Source: Muribaculaceae bacterium (GTDB lineage Bacteria; Bacteroidota; Bacteroidia; Bacteroidales; Muribaculaceae). From it: 64,000 bases of DNA. The notes beneath the pieces are model-generated. The model saw nothing but the letters and a program-made list of their open reading frames with translations, did not search any database and was not told the origin of the DNA. Shown here one piece after another: positions 26,746 to 35,606 of the stretch. The stretch is from positions 1-64,000 of the forward strand of contig JAFZSO010000036.1 of the NCBI GenBank assembly GCA_017619355.1, written 5' to 3'. Both the position numbers and the translations under genes were made by a program. Within the stretch, counting starts at the first letter, position 1, and every line of letters begins with the position of its first letter.

Positions 26746-28933
26746 GCCAGCCATCACATACCGGCCCACAGCGAGATTTGTCATGCGGTTCCCAAGGTTT
26801 CCGCTCAAGGTTCTTGAAACAGCCGTGCAAGGCGAGAGTGAATTCATGCCCTTGATGAAAAGTGATGAGTTCAGAAATGCCCTGCTATTTTCATCTCCTG
26901 CCCTGCATGAACAGTGGGAGAAGTTGATAAATGGGGAAAAAACAGATGTGAAAGACAGGAACAGAGTGATTGTTTCGGCACTGAAGTATCTTGTCAGAAT
27001 GTCAGCCCGCTGCACACCCTTTGCCTCTCTGGCTTCATGCGCCGTTGCCGAATGGGGCGTGAAGAACTCACTGGTTGTCAGTGACAAGCTGCAACAAGAT
27101 TTCAGGATTGATATGCTCTATCAGTGCCAGTTGGCACAGTATCTCCAAAACAAACTCTCAAAAGTGTTGCGTTACCGGTTGAATGAGTCCGTGTATGTGG
27201 TTGGTAACCAATATAGGTATGTGGCTGTCGGCATGACTAAGTCGGGGCGCACCTTCTATATAAAAGAGGTGGCAAGAACCGGACTGTTGTCCTCTGTACT
27301 CAAGTTTGCGCATGATTATCTGCCATTTGAAGAGCTTGTCTCACGGGTAACAAATATTTGTGACTGCAATGCCGATGAAGCTGAGGCCTACGTGAGCCAG
27401 CTGATACAGGAACAGCTGCTTACAAGCGAGATAGCACCAAATGTTACAGGCCATGATGTCCTTGCGAGGTTGATTGATGCTGCTTCGAGTCTTGGGTGCG
27501 ATGAATATGCACAGGAATTGTCGTCAATCGATGCTGTGTTAAAAGAATTTGATATAGAAAGTTCTGTTGATGCCAACCTTGATGCGAGGAACCGTGTAAA
27601 AAGCTTTTTTATCGAGAAGAGCATACGAGTACAGGAAAAATATCTGATACAGCTTGACACATATAGGGAAATGCTCAGTGCAACCCTCGACAAGAATCTC
27701 CAGAAGCAACTGCTGCAGGGATTGAAGATGCTCAGTGCATTGACTCCCAATCATCGCCATGGCCTTCTCGAAAATTTCAAGAAGCGGTTTCAGGAGAGGT
27801 ATGAGGAGCAGGAGATTCCCCTGCTTGAAGCGCTTGACCCTGATGTCGGGGTGGGCTTCATTGTCGAGGAAGACAGGATATATTCACGTCTGATTGGCGG
27901 CATCAGATTGCCTGCAGGAAAAAGCACGTCATCAATATCGCTAACACCCATAACACGACTTCTTCTCGCCAAACTGCATGAATATGACCTGTCGGATGGC
28001 AGTTTCATAGAGTTTACCGACAAAGACATCGCAAAACTTGAATGTGGCTTCAATGACCTTCCTCTGTCAATGAGTGCCATGTTCAAATTGCTTGATTACG
28101 ATTCTCAAAAGCGGGAATATCTCATTGGCGGGCTGCACTTCACTGGTTCAAGCGGTGCAAACATGCTGGGAAGGTTTGCTGGTGGAAACGCACAGATCAT
28201 GAAGATTGTCGAGTCTGTTGCCAGAAGCGAGAGTACGGCCTATGGTGATGAAATCATGGCTGAAATTGTCCATATTCCTGACAGCCGCACTGGTAACATC
28301 CTGCATAGACCTCATGTGCGTGATTACGAAATTGCCTATCTCAGCAATACCACGCTTGACGAAGAACACCGCATTCCCATCAATGACTTGCTTGTGTCGG
28401 TGAAGGGAGGCAGGATTGTTCTGCGTTCGAGGAAACTTGGAAAGGAGGTTGTTCCACGACTGACCACCGCTCACAATTACAGCCAGAACAAGCTGACTCC
28501 AGTCTATCGCTTTCTGTGCAATATGCAGCAGCAGACGGGTCGGATGTCTCTGAACTTTTCATGGCAAGGGCTGGAACAGGCATTTGACCATCTGCCACAA
28601 GTCAGATATAAGAACATCATCCTTAAACCAGCACAATGGAATATAATAAGAAAAGAACTGCCATTCAAACAAAACCCACTTGATATGGAATTTGTGGAAT
28701 CTTGGAGAAAAAAACTAGAACTGCCTCGACGTGTATTGCTCGTTTCGGGTGACAACAAACTGCCCATCGACCTGAACAGCAGTCTGAGTGTGCAGGCTAT
28801 GCTAAGCGAGACAGGAAACCTTGAAAGTTTTGTTTTGGAAGAGTTCATTCCCTGCCGTCATGTGACTGTGGATGAACACGGCCAAGACTACATGAACGAA
28901 TGTATAATCCCTTTTATAAAAGTAAGGCAATGA
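26738..28933 (+). CDS. LanB-type dehydratase, glutamylation half
   Basis: LanB enzymes use glutamyl-tRNA to glutamylate Ser/Thr of a precursor peptide. This 731-residue protein corresponds to the N-terminal (Lant_dehydr_N) half. It begins with FVMRFPRFPL and carries the family signature YLVRMSARCTPFASLAS at about residues 84-100. Later it has RLIGGIRLPAGK and the C-terminal PRRVLLVSGDNKLPIDL. The elimination domain, fused in nisin-type LanB, is here a separate gene, so the dehydratase is split. ATGA overlaps with the next gene show tight coupling. Confidence 0.88.
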   Translation: MNKPAITYRPTARFVMRFPRFPLKVLETAVQGESEFMPLMKSDEFRNALLFSSPALHEQWEKLINGEKTDVKDRNRVIVSALKYLVRMSARCTPFASLASCAVAEWGVKNSLVVSDKLQQDFRIDMLYQCQLAQYLQNKLSKVLRYRLNESVYVVGNQYRYVAVGMTKSGRTFYIKEVARTGLLSSVLKFAHDYLPFEELVSRVTNICDCNADEAEAYVSQLIQEQLLTSEIAPNVTGHDVLARLIDAASSLGCDEYAQELSSIDAVLKEFDIESSVDANLDARNRVKSFFIEKSIRVQEKYLIQLDTYREMLSATLDKNLQKQLLQGLKMLSALTPNHRHGLLENFKKRFQERYEEQEIPLLEALDPDVGVGFIVEEDRIYSRLIGGIRLPAGKSTSSISLTPITRLLLAKLHEYDLSDGSFIEFTDKDIAKLECGFNDLPLSMSAMFKLLDYDSQKREYLIGGLHFTGSSGANMLGRFAGGNAQIMKIVESVARSESTAYGDEIMAEIVHIPDSRTGNILHRPHVRDYEIAYLSNTTLDEEHRIPINDLLVSVKGGRIVLRSRKLGKEVVPRLTTAHNYSQNKLTPVYRFLCNMQQQTGRMSLNFSWQGLEQAFDHLPQVRYKNIILKPAQWNIIRKELPFKQNPLDMEFVESWRKKLELPRRVLLVSGDNKLPIDLNSSLSVQAMLSETGNLESFVLEEFIPCRHVTVDEHGQDYMNECIIPFIKVRQ

Positions 28934-29784
28934 AAAGAATTCAAACAATACAAAGGGATTTCTATCCAGGAGACCGTTGGGTTTTCTTCAAAATCTATGG
29001 CGGTCTTGTAGCTTGCGACAATCTGTTGACAACTAAGATATTTCCACTTGCCAAACGACTGATGAAAGCCGGTGCTGTGAAAAAATGGTTCTTCATCAGG
29101 TATTCCGACCCCCGTTATCATCTTCGTGTCAGGTTTGAGATTGCCTCGCTGGAGTGTTTTGCTGCAGTGGTGGAAAGCGTGAACAGGGTCATCGCACCTT
29201 TGTGCAGAAAACGGCTACTTGACAAGATTGTAATTGACACTTACCGCCGTGAGATAGAACGATATGGCGCGCCTCTGATAGAGATGAGTGAAACACTGTT
29301 CTGCCATGAGAGCATCTGCATCTGCAAGGTTTTGAATGCACTCGAGAGGTCGGGCCGGCGGGATGACCGCTGGATGATTGCCTTCAGGATGGCCGAACGC
29401 ATGCTCACCTCTTTTGGATTGAGTCTTGAAGAAAAGAGCAATCTGTCGAAACGTATGTGCAAGACCATGCTCAAGGAATATAGCTATGATGAGCACAACC
29501 AGAAACCGCTCAATGAGCGCTACCGTGCATTGAGAAAGGATATTGCCAACTGTGTTGAAGGAGTATTTGACAAATCCGTTACTAGTGCCATTGAAAAGTA
29601 TGCACAAGTAATCAGCAATACTTTAGATAGCCGCAAGTATAAGGCTGTGAACATTACGTCTCACATTCACATGATGAATAACCGCCTCTTTGCAGCGCAA
29701 GGCAGATTTCATGAAATGATGCTATACTTTTGCCTGTCAAGGTTCTACGAAAGCCAGCTGGCAAGAATTAAATACAACAAATAA
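28930..29784 (+). CDS. Thiopeptide-type bacteriocin biosynthesis protein (SpaB_C-like elimination half)
   Basis: The 284-residue protein matches the SpaB_C / thiopeptide-type domain. It has GDRWVFFKIYGGLVACDNLL near the N-terminus and WFFIRYSDPRYHLRVRF at residues 53-69. It ends with SHIHMMNNRLF, typical of the domain. The family removes glutamate to leave a dehydro-amino acid, or in other contexts builds pyridine rings. Beside LanC and the LanB N-half, elimination is the likely role. The chosen ATG at 28930 overlaps the LanB stop (ATGA); an earlier in-frame ATG at 28900 lies inside lanB. Confidence 0.85.
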   Translation: MKRIQTIQRDFYPGDRWVFFKIYGGLVACDNLLTTKIFPLAKRLMKAGAVKKWFFIRYSDPRYHLRVRFEIASLECFAAVVESVNRVIAPLCRKRLLDKIVIDTYRREIERYGAPLIEMSETLFCHESICICKVLNALERSGRRDDRWMIAFRMAERMLTSFGLSLEEKSNLSKRMCKTMLKEYSYDEHNQKPLNERYRALRKDIANCVEGVFDKSVTSAIEKYAQVISNTLDSRKYKAVNITSHIHMMNNRLFAAQGRFHEMMLYFCLSRFYESQLARIKYNK

Positions 29785-29816
29785 TTCATTTTATTAATTT
29801 TTAAATTTTTACGATT

Positions 29817-30320
29817 ATGAAAAAGTTATCCAAGAACGACCTGAAATTGAAAGGTCAATTGGTGACAGGGCTGACAGATGGGAATGTTCCATCATGTCAA
29901 GACTCCAAGCTAGATGGAGACTGTGAAACTAAAGACACTATGCAAGAGTGTTATGATACTCTCAGGCAATGCACTTTTGACACATTGCAGATTTGTAATT
30001 ATACGGAAATCGATAGTTGTGACGGCAATGAAACAAATTATGACACTTGTGCGGAATCCGATAATTGCATTGTTGACTCAATCTCAGGTGGTGATTTATG
30101 CTGCCTCGGTAGAACATACGATTCTGAATGTCCAGATTGCGTTGTTATACTGCCAAGTATAACTGAATGTCCGTTGACCGAAGGTGAAGATGAAACCTGT
30201 AAACTTGCCCCATGTATTCATGAAACGGATGATTGTATATCTGTAAATGTGTGCGAGCAGACCTCAGATTGTCCAGAAACAAGAATCTGTTGGGGAACTG
30301 ATGCATTTTGCAAAGACTGA
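29817..30320 (+). CDS. Putative lanthipeptide precursor 1 (20 Cys)
   Basis: This 167-residue protein has no signal peptide. Its leader-like N-terminus (MKKLSKNDLKLKGQLVTGL) closely matches precursor 2. The rest is very acidic and Cys/Ser/Thr-rich: 20 Cys from residue 27 to 165 and about 26 Ser/Thr. Between residues 45 and 68 the Cys recur every 7-8 residues, each preceded by Thr or Ser (DTLRQC, DTLQIC, EIDSC). SGGDLCC at residues 90-96 recurs in precursor 2. It lies 32 bases after the biosynthetic genes. It is much longer than usual lanthipeptide precursors. Confidence 0.78.
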   Translation: MKKLSKNDLKLKGQLVTGLTDGNVPSCQDSKLDGDCETKDTMQECYDTLRQCTFDTLQICNYTEIDSCDGNETNYDTCAESDNCIVDSISGGDLCCLGRTYDSECPDCVVILPSITECPLTEGEDETCKLAPCIHETDDCISVNVCEQTSDCPETRICWGTDAFCKD

Positions 30321-30405
30321 ATGAGTGTTGCTAAACAAATGAAATACAAAATGTCAATTTATTCAAGAATACTCTTTTTATAAAATCAATTTAAAGATAA
30401 CCATC

Positions 30406-31143
30406 ATGCGCCAATTACTTATTTGTTATATCTCGATTTTCGTAGTGGGGCTTTTCGCCTGCGATGACGATGTGCCGAGCTGGGCAAAAGACGTAGATAG
30501 CGCCGTAGATCTTGGCCTGAGCGTGAAATGGGCTCCATGCAATCTGGGTGCCTCGCAGTCCTATGAGAGCGGTGGCCTCTATGGCTGGGGCGACCCCACT
30601 GGAAAAGCTGTTTCGGTTGATTCAATGGATTTTAACCAAGACCTGGAAACTGGCATACGCTATGTGAAATGGAATTACCGCTCGCTCTATGGTGGACAGA
30701 ACCCTCCGCAGGACATTTCAGGCACTGGTTATGACCTCGCCACAAAGATGCTGGGCAAGAACTGGCGAATGCCCACCAAGAGGGAAATGCAGGAACTGCT
30801 CAAATATTGTAGATGGGAGAAGACCGAAGAGCACGGCGTGCCGGGAATGAAGGTGACAGGCAACAATGGCAACAGCATTTTCTTGCCCATAACCAACTTC
30901 CGCAATGGAGGAAAGGTTTATCCCACATTTAAAGACAGGGGCTATTATTGGTCCTCAACTCTTAGTACCGAAGAGGAGGAGGCGAAAAGCCTGAACTACA
31001 AGGAACTGGGCGCGTCACCCTGCTGTGCTGGAGCGCTTTACTTCAACATGACAACAACTGTTGATACGGGCCGCATATATATCACTTTTGAGGCTAATAC
31101 CAGACATTCGGGTTTAGCCATCAGACCAGTTTTGAACAAGTAG
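30406..31143 (+). CDS. FISUMP-domain surface lipoprotein
   Basis: The protein (245 residues) has a lipoprotein signal with lipobox LFAC (Cys19) followed by Asp-Asp-Asp, which resembles the Bacteroidetes surface-export signal. The domain (DLGLSVKWAPCNLGASQSYE, LYGWGDP, GTGYDLATKMLGKNWRMPTKREMQELL, GYYWSST) is the FISUMP type. It sits between the two precursor genes on the same strand, 85 and 78 bases away. Its role there is unknown; immunity or surface display are possible guesses. Confidence 0.8.
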   Translation: MRQLLICYISIFVVGLFACDDDVPSWAKDVDSAVDLGLSVKWAPCNLGASQSYESGGLYGWGDPTGKAVSVDSMDFNQDLETGIRYVKWNYRSLYGGQNPPQDISGTGYDLATKMLGKNWRMPTKREMQELLKYCRWEKTEEHGVPGMKVTGNNGNSIFLPITNFRNGGKVYPTFKDRGYYWSSTLSTEEEEAKSLNYKELGASPCCAGALYFNMTTTVDTGRIYITFEANTRHSGLAIRPVLNK

Positions 31144-31162
31144 TTTTAAAATACATATCATT

Positions 31163-31204
31163 GTTTTGTCAAAACTAATTGGCTGTTATTAGATAATCTA
31201 ATAA
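31163..31204 (+). promoter_or_regulatory. Two perfect palindromes upstream of precursor 2
   Basis: A 13-bp palindrome (GTTTTG-T-CAAAAC, 31163-31175) and a 19-bp palindrome (TTATTAGAT-A-ATCTAATAA, 31186-31204) lie in the 78-base gap. The second ends 17 bases before the ATG. They may be operators or a weak attenuator tuning precursor 2. Confidence 0.5.
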
Positions 31205-31221
31205 TTTAATTATTCAATATT

Positions 31222-31566
31222 ATGAAAAAGATATCAAAAGACGATTTGAAATCAAAAATTCAAGTAGTAACAGGATTAAACGAAACAGTTGATGGTTCAC
31301 AAAATAATCCTGAACGTGGACTGACTGAAGATGGGGTTGAACGGTGTATCCCTGATACCTTTTACTCTAATTGTTTATGTTATACATTGGGGGAATTAGG
31401 TTGTGTTCAGTCTAGAAATTGCCCTCAAACAGAGTCTGGTGGTGATATTTGCTGCGCTGATACACTTGATGATGTTAAGACCTGTGTAGCAGAGACACAT
31501 GATGGATGTTTGGCACCTACAATAGAAAGTGAAGACCTTGCTTGCAATGATACTGAAGGATGTTAA
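31222..31566 (+). CDS. Putative lanthipeptide precursor 2 (11 Cys)
   Basis: The 114-residue protein begins MKKISKDDLKSKIQVVTGLN, matching the precursor 1 leader at most positions. The core is acidic with 11 Cys (residues 42-114) and ends in Cys. SGGDICC at residues 72-78 repeats the SGGDLCC of precursor 1. There is no signal peptide. The shared leader, shared core motif and position next to split LanB and LanC make it a paired substrate. No leader peptidase or dedicated exporter is seen in the window. Confidence 0.76.
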   Translation: MKKISKDDLKSKIQVVTGLNETVDGSQNNPERGLTEDGVERCIPDTFYSNCLCYTLGELGCVQSRNCPQTESGGDICCADTLDDVKTCVAETHDGCLAPTIESEDLACNDTEGC

Positions 31567-31613
31567 CACTTTCTTATAATTGAGGGATTAATCGTAATTA
31601 ATTTGCGTATTTT

Positions 31614-31645
31614 TTTGATAATTATCAAAATCAATACTATATTTG
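31614..31645 (+). promoter_or_regulatory. Promoter of the MG2/plug-like protein
   Basis: TTTG at 31614-31617, a 20-base spacer and TATATTTG at 31638-31645 form a full consensus promoter. Transcription would start close to the Shine-Dalgarno sequence. Confidence 0.75.
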
Positions 31646-31652
31646 CAAAGAA

Positions 31653-31658
31653 AGGAGG
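31653..31658 (+). promoter_or_regulatory. Perfect Shine-Dalgarno sequence, rare in this window
   Basis: AGGAGG lies 8 bases before the ATG at 31667 and decides that start over the in-frame TTG at 31643, which would lie within the promoter. Confidence 0.7.
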
Positions 31659-31666
31659 AACTGGAT

Positions 31667-34423
31667 ATGCTGTCGAAAGGATATTATAGAGTGATTATGC
31701 TGTTGCTTGCCCTGCAGTGTTCCGTGTGTGCGCTGGCTGATGATTTTGATGTCATCAGTGAGCGGTTGGCATTGCAGCGCTTCAACTTCCCGCAAGAGAA
31801 ACTGCACATCACCACCGACAAGTCGCGGTATATGGCTGGTGACACCATCTGGCTGCGTGCCTTTGTGGTGAACGCCGCCACACATGAGCCTGTGGATGCC
31901 AGCAAGTATTGCTATGTGGAACTGATTAACCCTTTCGACAGTGTAGAACTGCGCATCAAGGTCAAGGAGAAGGACGGGGTGATTCAGGGTTATCTTGCCT
32001 TGCCGCCCCAGCTTCCCGAGGGCAGCTACACCCTTGCAGGCTACACCCTGTTCATGCAAAGCCTCGACGAGGGCTACTTCTTCAAGAAACGCATCGAGGT
32101 GATGAGTGCGCACTCCACACGCAGCAGCATCGTGTGTGATGTGGAACGAGACCCGAAAAGCCCTGGCCGTGTGAGGGTCACAGCACATTATCTTGACCTG
32201 CACACAAGAGCAGAGAAAGAATTCAAGTTGATGACCTATGTGACATCTGACCAGTTCAAGCGGCAGCATAGTCAGGGCAAATCACCGATGACGTTCTCAT
32301 TGAACGAGAAGGAGACCCTGGGAGGAGCTGTGCTCGTTCGGTTCGACGGCTTCAGCAAGTTTGTGCCGTTGCCTCCCGATGAAAACCAGGCCGAGGTCCG
32401 CTTTTTCCCCGAAGGGGGGTATCTTGTGCCGGATGCCAGGAATCATGTGAGTGTGAAAGCTATATATGCCGATGGCAGCGAGGCCTCCGCTACAGGCCGC
32501 GTGCTGGACAGCTATGGTAACGAGGTGGCGACATTCACGACCGGCCATGCAGGCATAGGCGACTTCTACTTTGAGCCACAAGCGGGCATGGTCTATAGAG
32601 CGGTGTGCCGTCTGCATGGCGTTGACAAAGAGCGAGAGTTTGAGTTGCCGCAGGTGAAAAGCAATGCCACCATTGTGCAGGTGGATACTGGAGCCGACGG
32701 GCAAATTCACATCAGACCGGTGGGGGCAAAGACAGCTCAGTGTCTCATCATTGTGCAGCAGCGCGGCGTTCTGCTTGCAACGGGAACCGACAGCATCACT
32801 TTGCCCGGTGAATCGTTGAGTGCAGGAGTTATTCAGGCATTGCTGCTTGACGAGCGAATGCGCCCGCTGAGCGAGCGCCTGTTCTATGTGCCAGGCACGA
32901 AAACACGTGGGGTGAAGGTGGCGTGCGACAAGAATGCCTATGCGAGTCGCGACCGTGTAGTGGTCACAACCAGTCTCGAAGGCTTTGCCGCCCCTCTGGG
33001 CAACTATGCCGTGAGCGTGACCGACGACAAGTCGGTCATAGCCGAGAGCGCGTCGGCCATAGAGGTCAATCTGCTGCTGCAGTCTGACCTGCGCGGCCAT
33101 CTGCCAGATCTGGCCTACTACTTTGCCCAAGAGAGGCGTGAAAGCGAACTCGATGCCATGCTCATGACGCATGGCTGGCGGCGATACAACATACCCGATG
33201 TGCTGCGCGGGCAGCTTGCCGAACCATCATTTCCCATTGAGCAAGGCCTATCGGTGACAGGAACGGTTGTTAGCGAGTGGAAGAAGACCCCAATTAAAGG
33301 CGGCTCCGTGCAGGTGCTTGTGCCTAAGCTAGGCTATGGCAACACATTTGCCACCAACGATGAGGGCGAGTTCGTCATAGAGGGTTTTGAGCTACCCGAC
33401 AGTGCGCTTCTGGTGCTTCAGGCCTACAACAGCAAGGGCGGTCAGGAGATGAATGTGGCATTGAACCTAGAGCAGCGCCCCGCAATCACCTCAGCTGCCA
33501 TGAAACATGAAAATCGGGTTGTGAGGAATGTTGTCAATACGTTTAAAGACACCGATTTAGGCGATTTTCTGGAAGCCGAGGCAAAGCGGATGCAGTATAT
33601 CGACGGCTTGCGCAACATTGTGCTCGGTGAAGTGGAAGTAACGGCTTTAGCCAAAGATGAGCCTAAAGACGTGTTTCAGCAGCTTGCCGCCCGTTCGTTT
33701 GATGAGGAATATATGGAAGAGAGCCAGATTACTTCGATTGAAGATGCCGTCAGGCGCATTGCCGGCATCAGGATAACGGGTGGGCGTGTGAAGTCGGCAC
33801 GTACCGGCGGCAATGTGGGATTCTTCCTCGATGGGGTATATGTGGAACCCATGAAGTATGCCTTGGGTAATGGTAGCGGTGTGTTTATAATCAGGCAAAA
33901 GCATGAACTGGACTTAGCTGATGTGAGTGAAGTCAAGTCAATTGAAGATGAAATGGAGAAGTCAGGCACGGTAAACAACGCACTTGTCTTGCAGGAACTT
34001 GACCAGCAGGTACCATTTCAGTCCATCAAGCGAATTGACTATATCCAGCCTCAAATGGCAGTGGCCTTAGGGCATCGGGGTACCGATGGCGGAGCCATTA
34101 TGATTACTACCAAAGACGGGGTCAACAAATACAGGTTTAAAGACATGAACCCCTATCTCAAGACCTATATTATGCACGGCATCCAGAGTCCAGCTGAATT
34201 CTTCAGTCCCGACTACGACTTGGGCGACAATGGCAAGGCCCTCAACACCGACCTGCGCAACACCCTCTACTGGAATCCCTGTGTGCAGGTGGGCAGCGAT
34301 GGCAAGTCAAGATTCAGTTTCTTTGCCGCCGATGTGCCTAACACCACCTACACCATCACCATCGAGGGCATCACCGCCGACGGCAGCATCATTGCCACCA
34401 CCCACAAAGTCAAGAAACAGTAG
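31667..34423 (+). CDS. Large exported MG2 / TonB-plug-like protein
   Basis: The protein (918 residues) has a signal peptide (to ALADDF). An alpha-2-macroglobulin MG2-like N-terminus reads FPQEKLHITTDKSRYMAGDTIWLRAFVV and is followed by further beta domains. At about residues 690-750 a plug-like segment reads SIEDAVRRIAGIRITGGRV and GNVGFFLDGVYVEP. The end (SRFSFFAADVPNTTYTITIEG) is another beta domain. Such proteins are common in Bacteroidales and are usually periplasmic or outer-membrane associated, without known substrates. Its own promoter separates it from the precursor genes. It could help the peptide cross the envelope, but that is only inferred from position. Confidence 0.72.
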   Translation: MLSKGYYRVIMLLLALQCSVCALADDFDVISERLALQRFNFPQEKLHITTDKSRYMAGDTIWLRAFVVNAATHEPVDASKYCYVELINPFDSVELRIKVKEKDGVIQGYLALPPQLPEGSYTLAGYTLFMQSLDEGYFFKKRIEVMSAHSTRSSIVCDVERDPKSPGRVRVTAHYLDLHTRAEKEFKLMTYVTSDQFKRQHSQGKSPMTFSLNEKETLGGAVLVRFDGFSKFVPLPPDENQAEVRFFPEGGYLVPDARNHVSVKAIYADGSEASATGRVLDSYGNEVATFTTGHAGIGDFYFEPQAGMVYRAVCRLHGVDKEREFELPQVKSNATIVQVDTGADGQIHIRPVGAKTAQCLIIVQQRGVLLATGTDSITLPGESLSAGVIQALLLDERMRPLSERLFYVPGTKTRGVKVACDKNAYASRDRVVVTTSLEGFAAPLGNYAVSVTDDKSVIAESASAIEVNLLLQSDLRGHLPDLAYYFAQERRESELDAMLMTHGWRRYNIPDVLRGQLAEPSFPIEQGLSVTGTVVSEWKKTPIKGGSVQVLVPKLGYGNTFATNDEGEFVIEGFELPDSALLVLQAYNSKGGQEMNVALNLEQRPAITSAAMKHENRVVRNVVNTFKDTDLGDFLEAEAKRMQYIDGLRNIVLGEVEVTALAKDEPKDVFQQLAARSFDEEYMEESQITSIEDAVRRIAGIRITGGRVKSARTGGNVGFFLDGVYVEPMKYALGNGSGVFIIRQKHELDLADVSEVKSIEDEMEKSGTVNNALVLQELDQQVPFQSIKRIDYIQPQMAVALGHRGTDGGAIMITTKDGVNKYRFKDMNPYLKTYIMHGIQSPAEFFSPDYDLGDNGKALNTDLRNTLYWNPCVQVGSDGKSRFSFFAADVPNTTYTITIEGITADGSIIATTHKVKKQ

Positions 34424-35606
34424 TGAAATCTAAGGGTGTTTCAGGTAAAGCTGACATCCAACGCAACAGGTCTCTTGTGCATCGGCCAGGTGCATTGTCA
34501 ATCTGTCTCGATTCACTTTCAAGTGGGAGTCGGTTCTCTTGGCATTGGTGAGGCAACAAAGCGAGTTGGTGCTAAGACTTTAAAGGCTTAACGTCACAAT
34601 GTTTGAACCCTCATAATTGATATTGATTAAGATTATATTTTCTCAGGCATAGTTCGAGAGAATAGCACCTGTGGTGCCAAGTCACAGGACCACTGGCACA
34701 AGAGACTTTTAAATTTTAAGAGCGTTGTAGTGCAATTGTAGCGGGCTTAGCGTAATTCACATTGCCCGCTGCTTCTCCATCCCTTATCTTCGCTCACGCG
34801 TCTACACGCACAATCGCTCTTTGACAATTTTCCCATGCAGCACAATCAGTCAGAAGGTCGTGAGGCACCGCCTCACAATATCACACAAACCCACACGATA
34901 GCACACAATGAATAACGAACCCCGAAGGGCTCGAGGCGATGTTGAAGCACGAGTCACGCTTGCGAGGTGTGCGGTGCCCAAAGGGCATCAACACTCGACT
35001 CAACATTAGCAGTATGAACTTTGACGAAAGTATATAATAAATAACGATAGTACACAATCTAGTACGAATGCAGTATGACACCAAAACAACCAACCAGCTT
35101 AAAATCAATTAATTATGATATTTATCCGCAAATTTCCCATCTTTCCCACATGATTCACTCTTCCCGCCGTTCCCTAAAAAATCATTGCACGATTTGTTTA
35201 CTATTTGCAAGATTTCTCGCGAAGCGACCACCAACAATTGTCATCCGTTGTCATTCATTGTCTGATTAATTTTTCCGGTGCAAGCCGGCTTTTTGTGGCT
35301 TTTCGACGAGCTCAGCTCGCCACTTTTTGAATTAATTCCCCGCGTCGTCATTGAAAACAATTGTCATCAATATAAAACATTGTCATCCGTTGTCGTCAAT
35401 TGTCTGACTAATTCATGGAGACATCCCCCGCGCAGTCATTGAAAAAAAACTGGCGTAAGCCAGCTTTGCGTGTCACCCGCTTTGCGAGAGGAATCCCCCT
35501 CGCCGTCATTGAAAAATAACCGCGTTAGCGGCTTTGTGTGCATGCCCCTTTGTGAGATTATAAAACCCCGCGCAGTCAAAACTTATGTCCTTCTATGTTA
35601 TTATAT
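34424..35606. other. 1.2-kb non-coding, repeat-bearing region
   Basis: No convincing gene is present; short frames are out of context and lack start signals. The left two thirds hold no recognisable feature. From about 35230 it holds two copies of the TTGTCRTYMATTGTCTGAYT motif (35248-35267, 35390-35409), a GNRA-type hairpin at 35275-35288 and then the 70-bp repeats. It separates the lanthipeptide block from the U32 peptidase gene and may be a recombination remnant. Confidence 0.6.
35347..35578. repeat. Degenerate tandem repeats with covarying mini-hairpins
   Basis: GTCATTGAAAA-type cores start at 35347, 35435 and 35505, and a shortened GTCAAAA core starts at 35575. The spacing is 88, 70 and 70 bases. 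Fifteen bases after two of them lie hairpins CTGGC-GTAA-GCCAG (35450-35463) and CCGC-GTTA-GCGG (35520-35531). A related one, CCGGT-GCAA-GCCGG (35275-35288), precedes the array. All are followed by CTTT. The stems differ but remain paired. Confidence 0.7.

Noticed and set aside
34881-35269. Reading frames of 60-75 codons in the 34.4-35.6 kb gap
   Set aside because: No start context, no recognisable domain, unusual residue composition, and they run through repeats.
34424-35606. Insertion sequence or transposase remnant
   Set aside because: No transposase-like frame and no terminal inverted repeats with target duplication could be found by eye.
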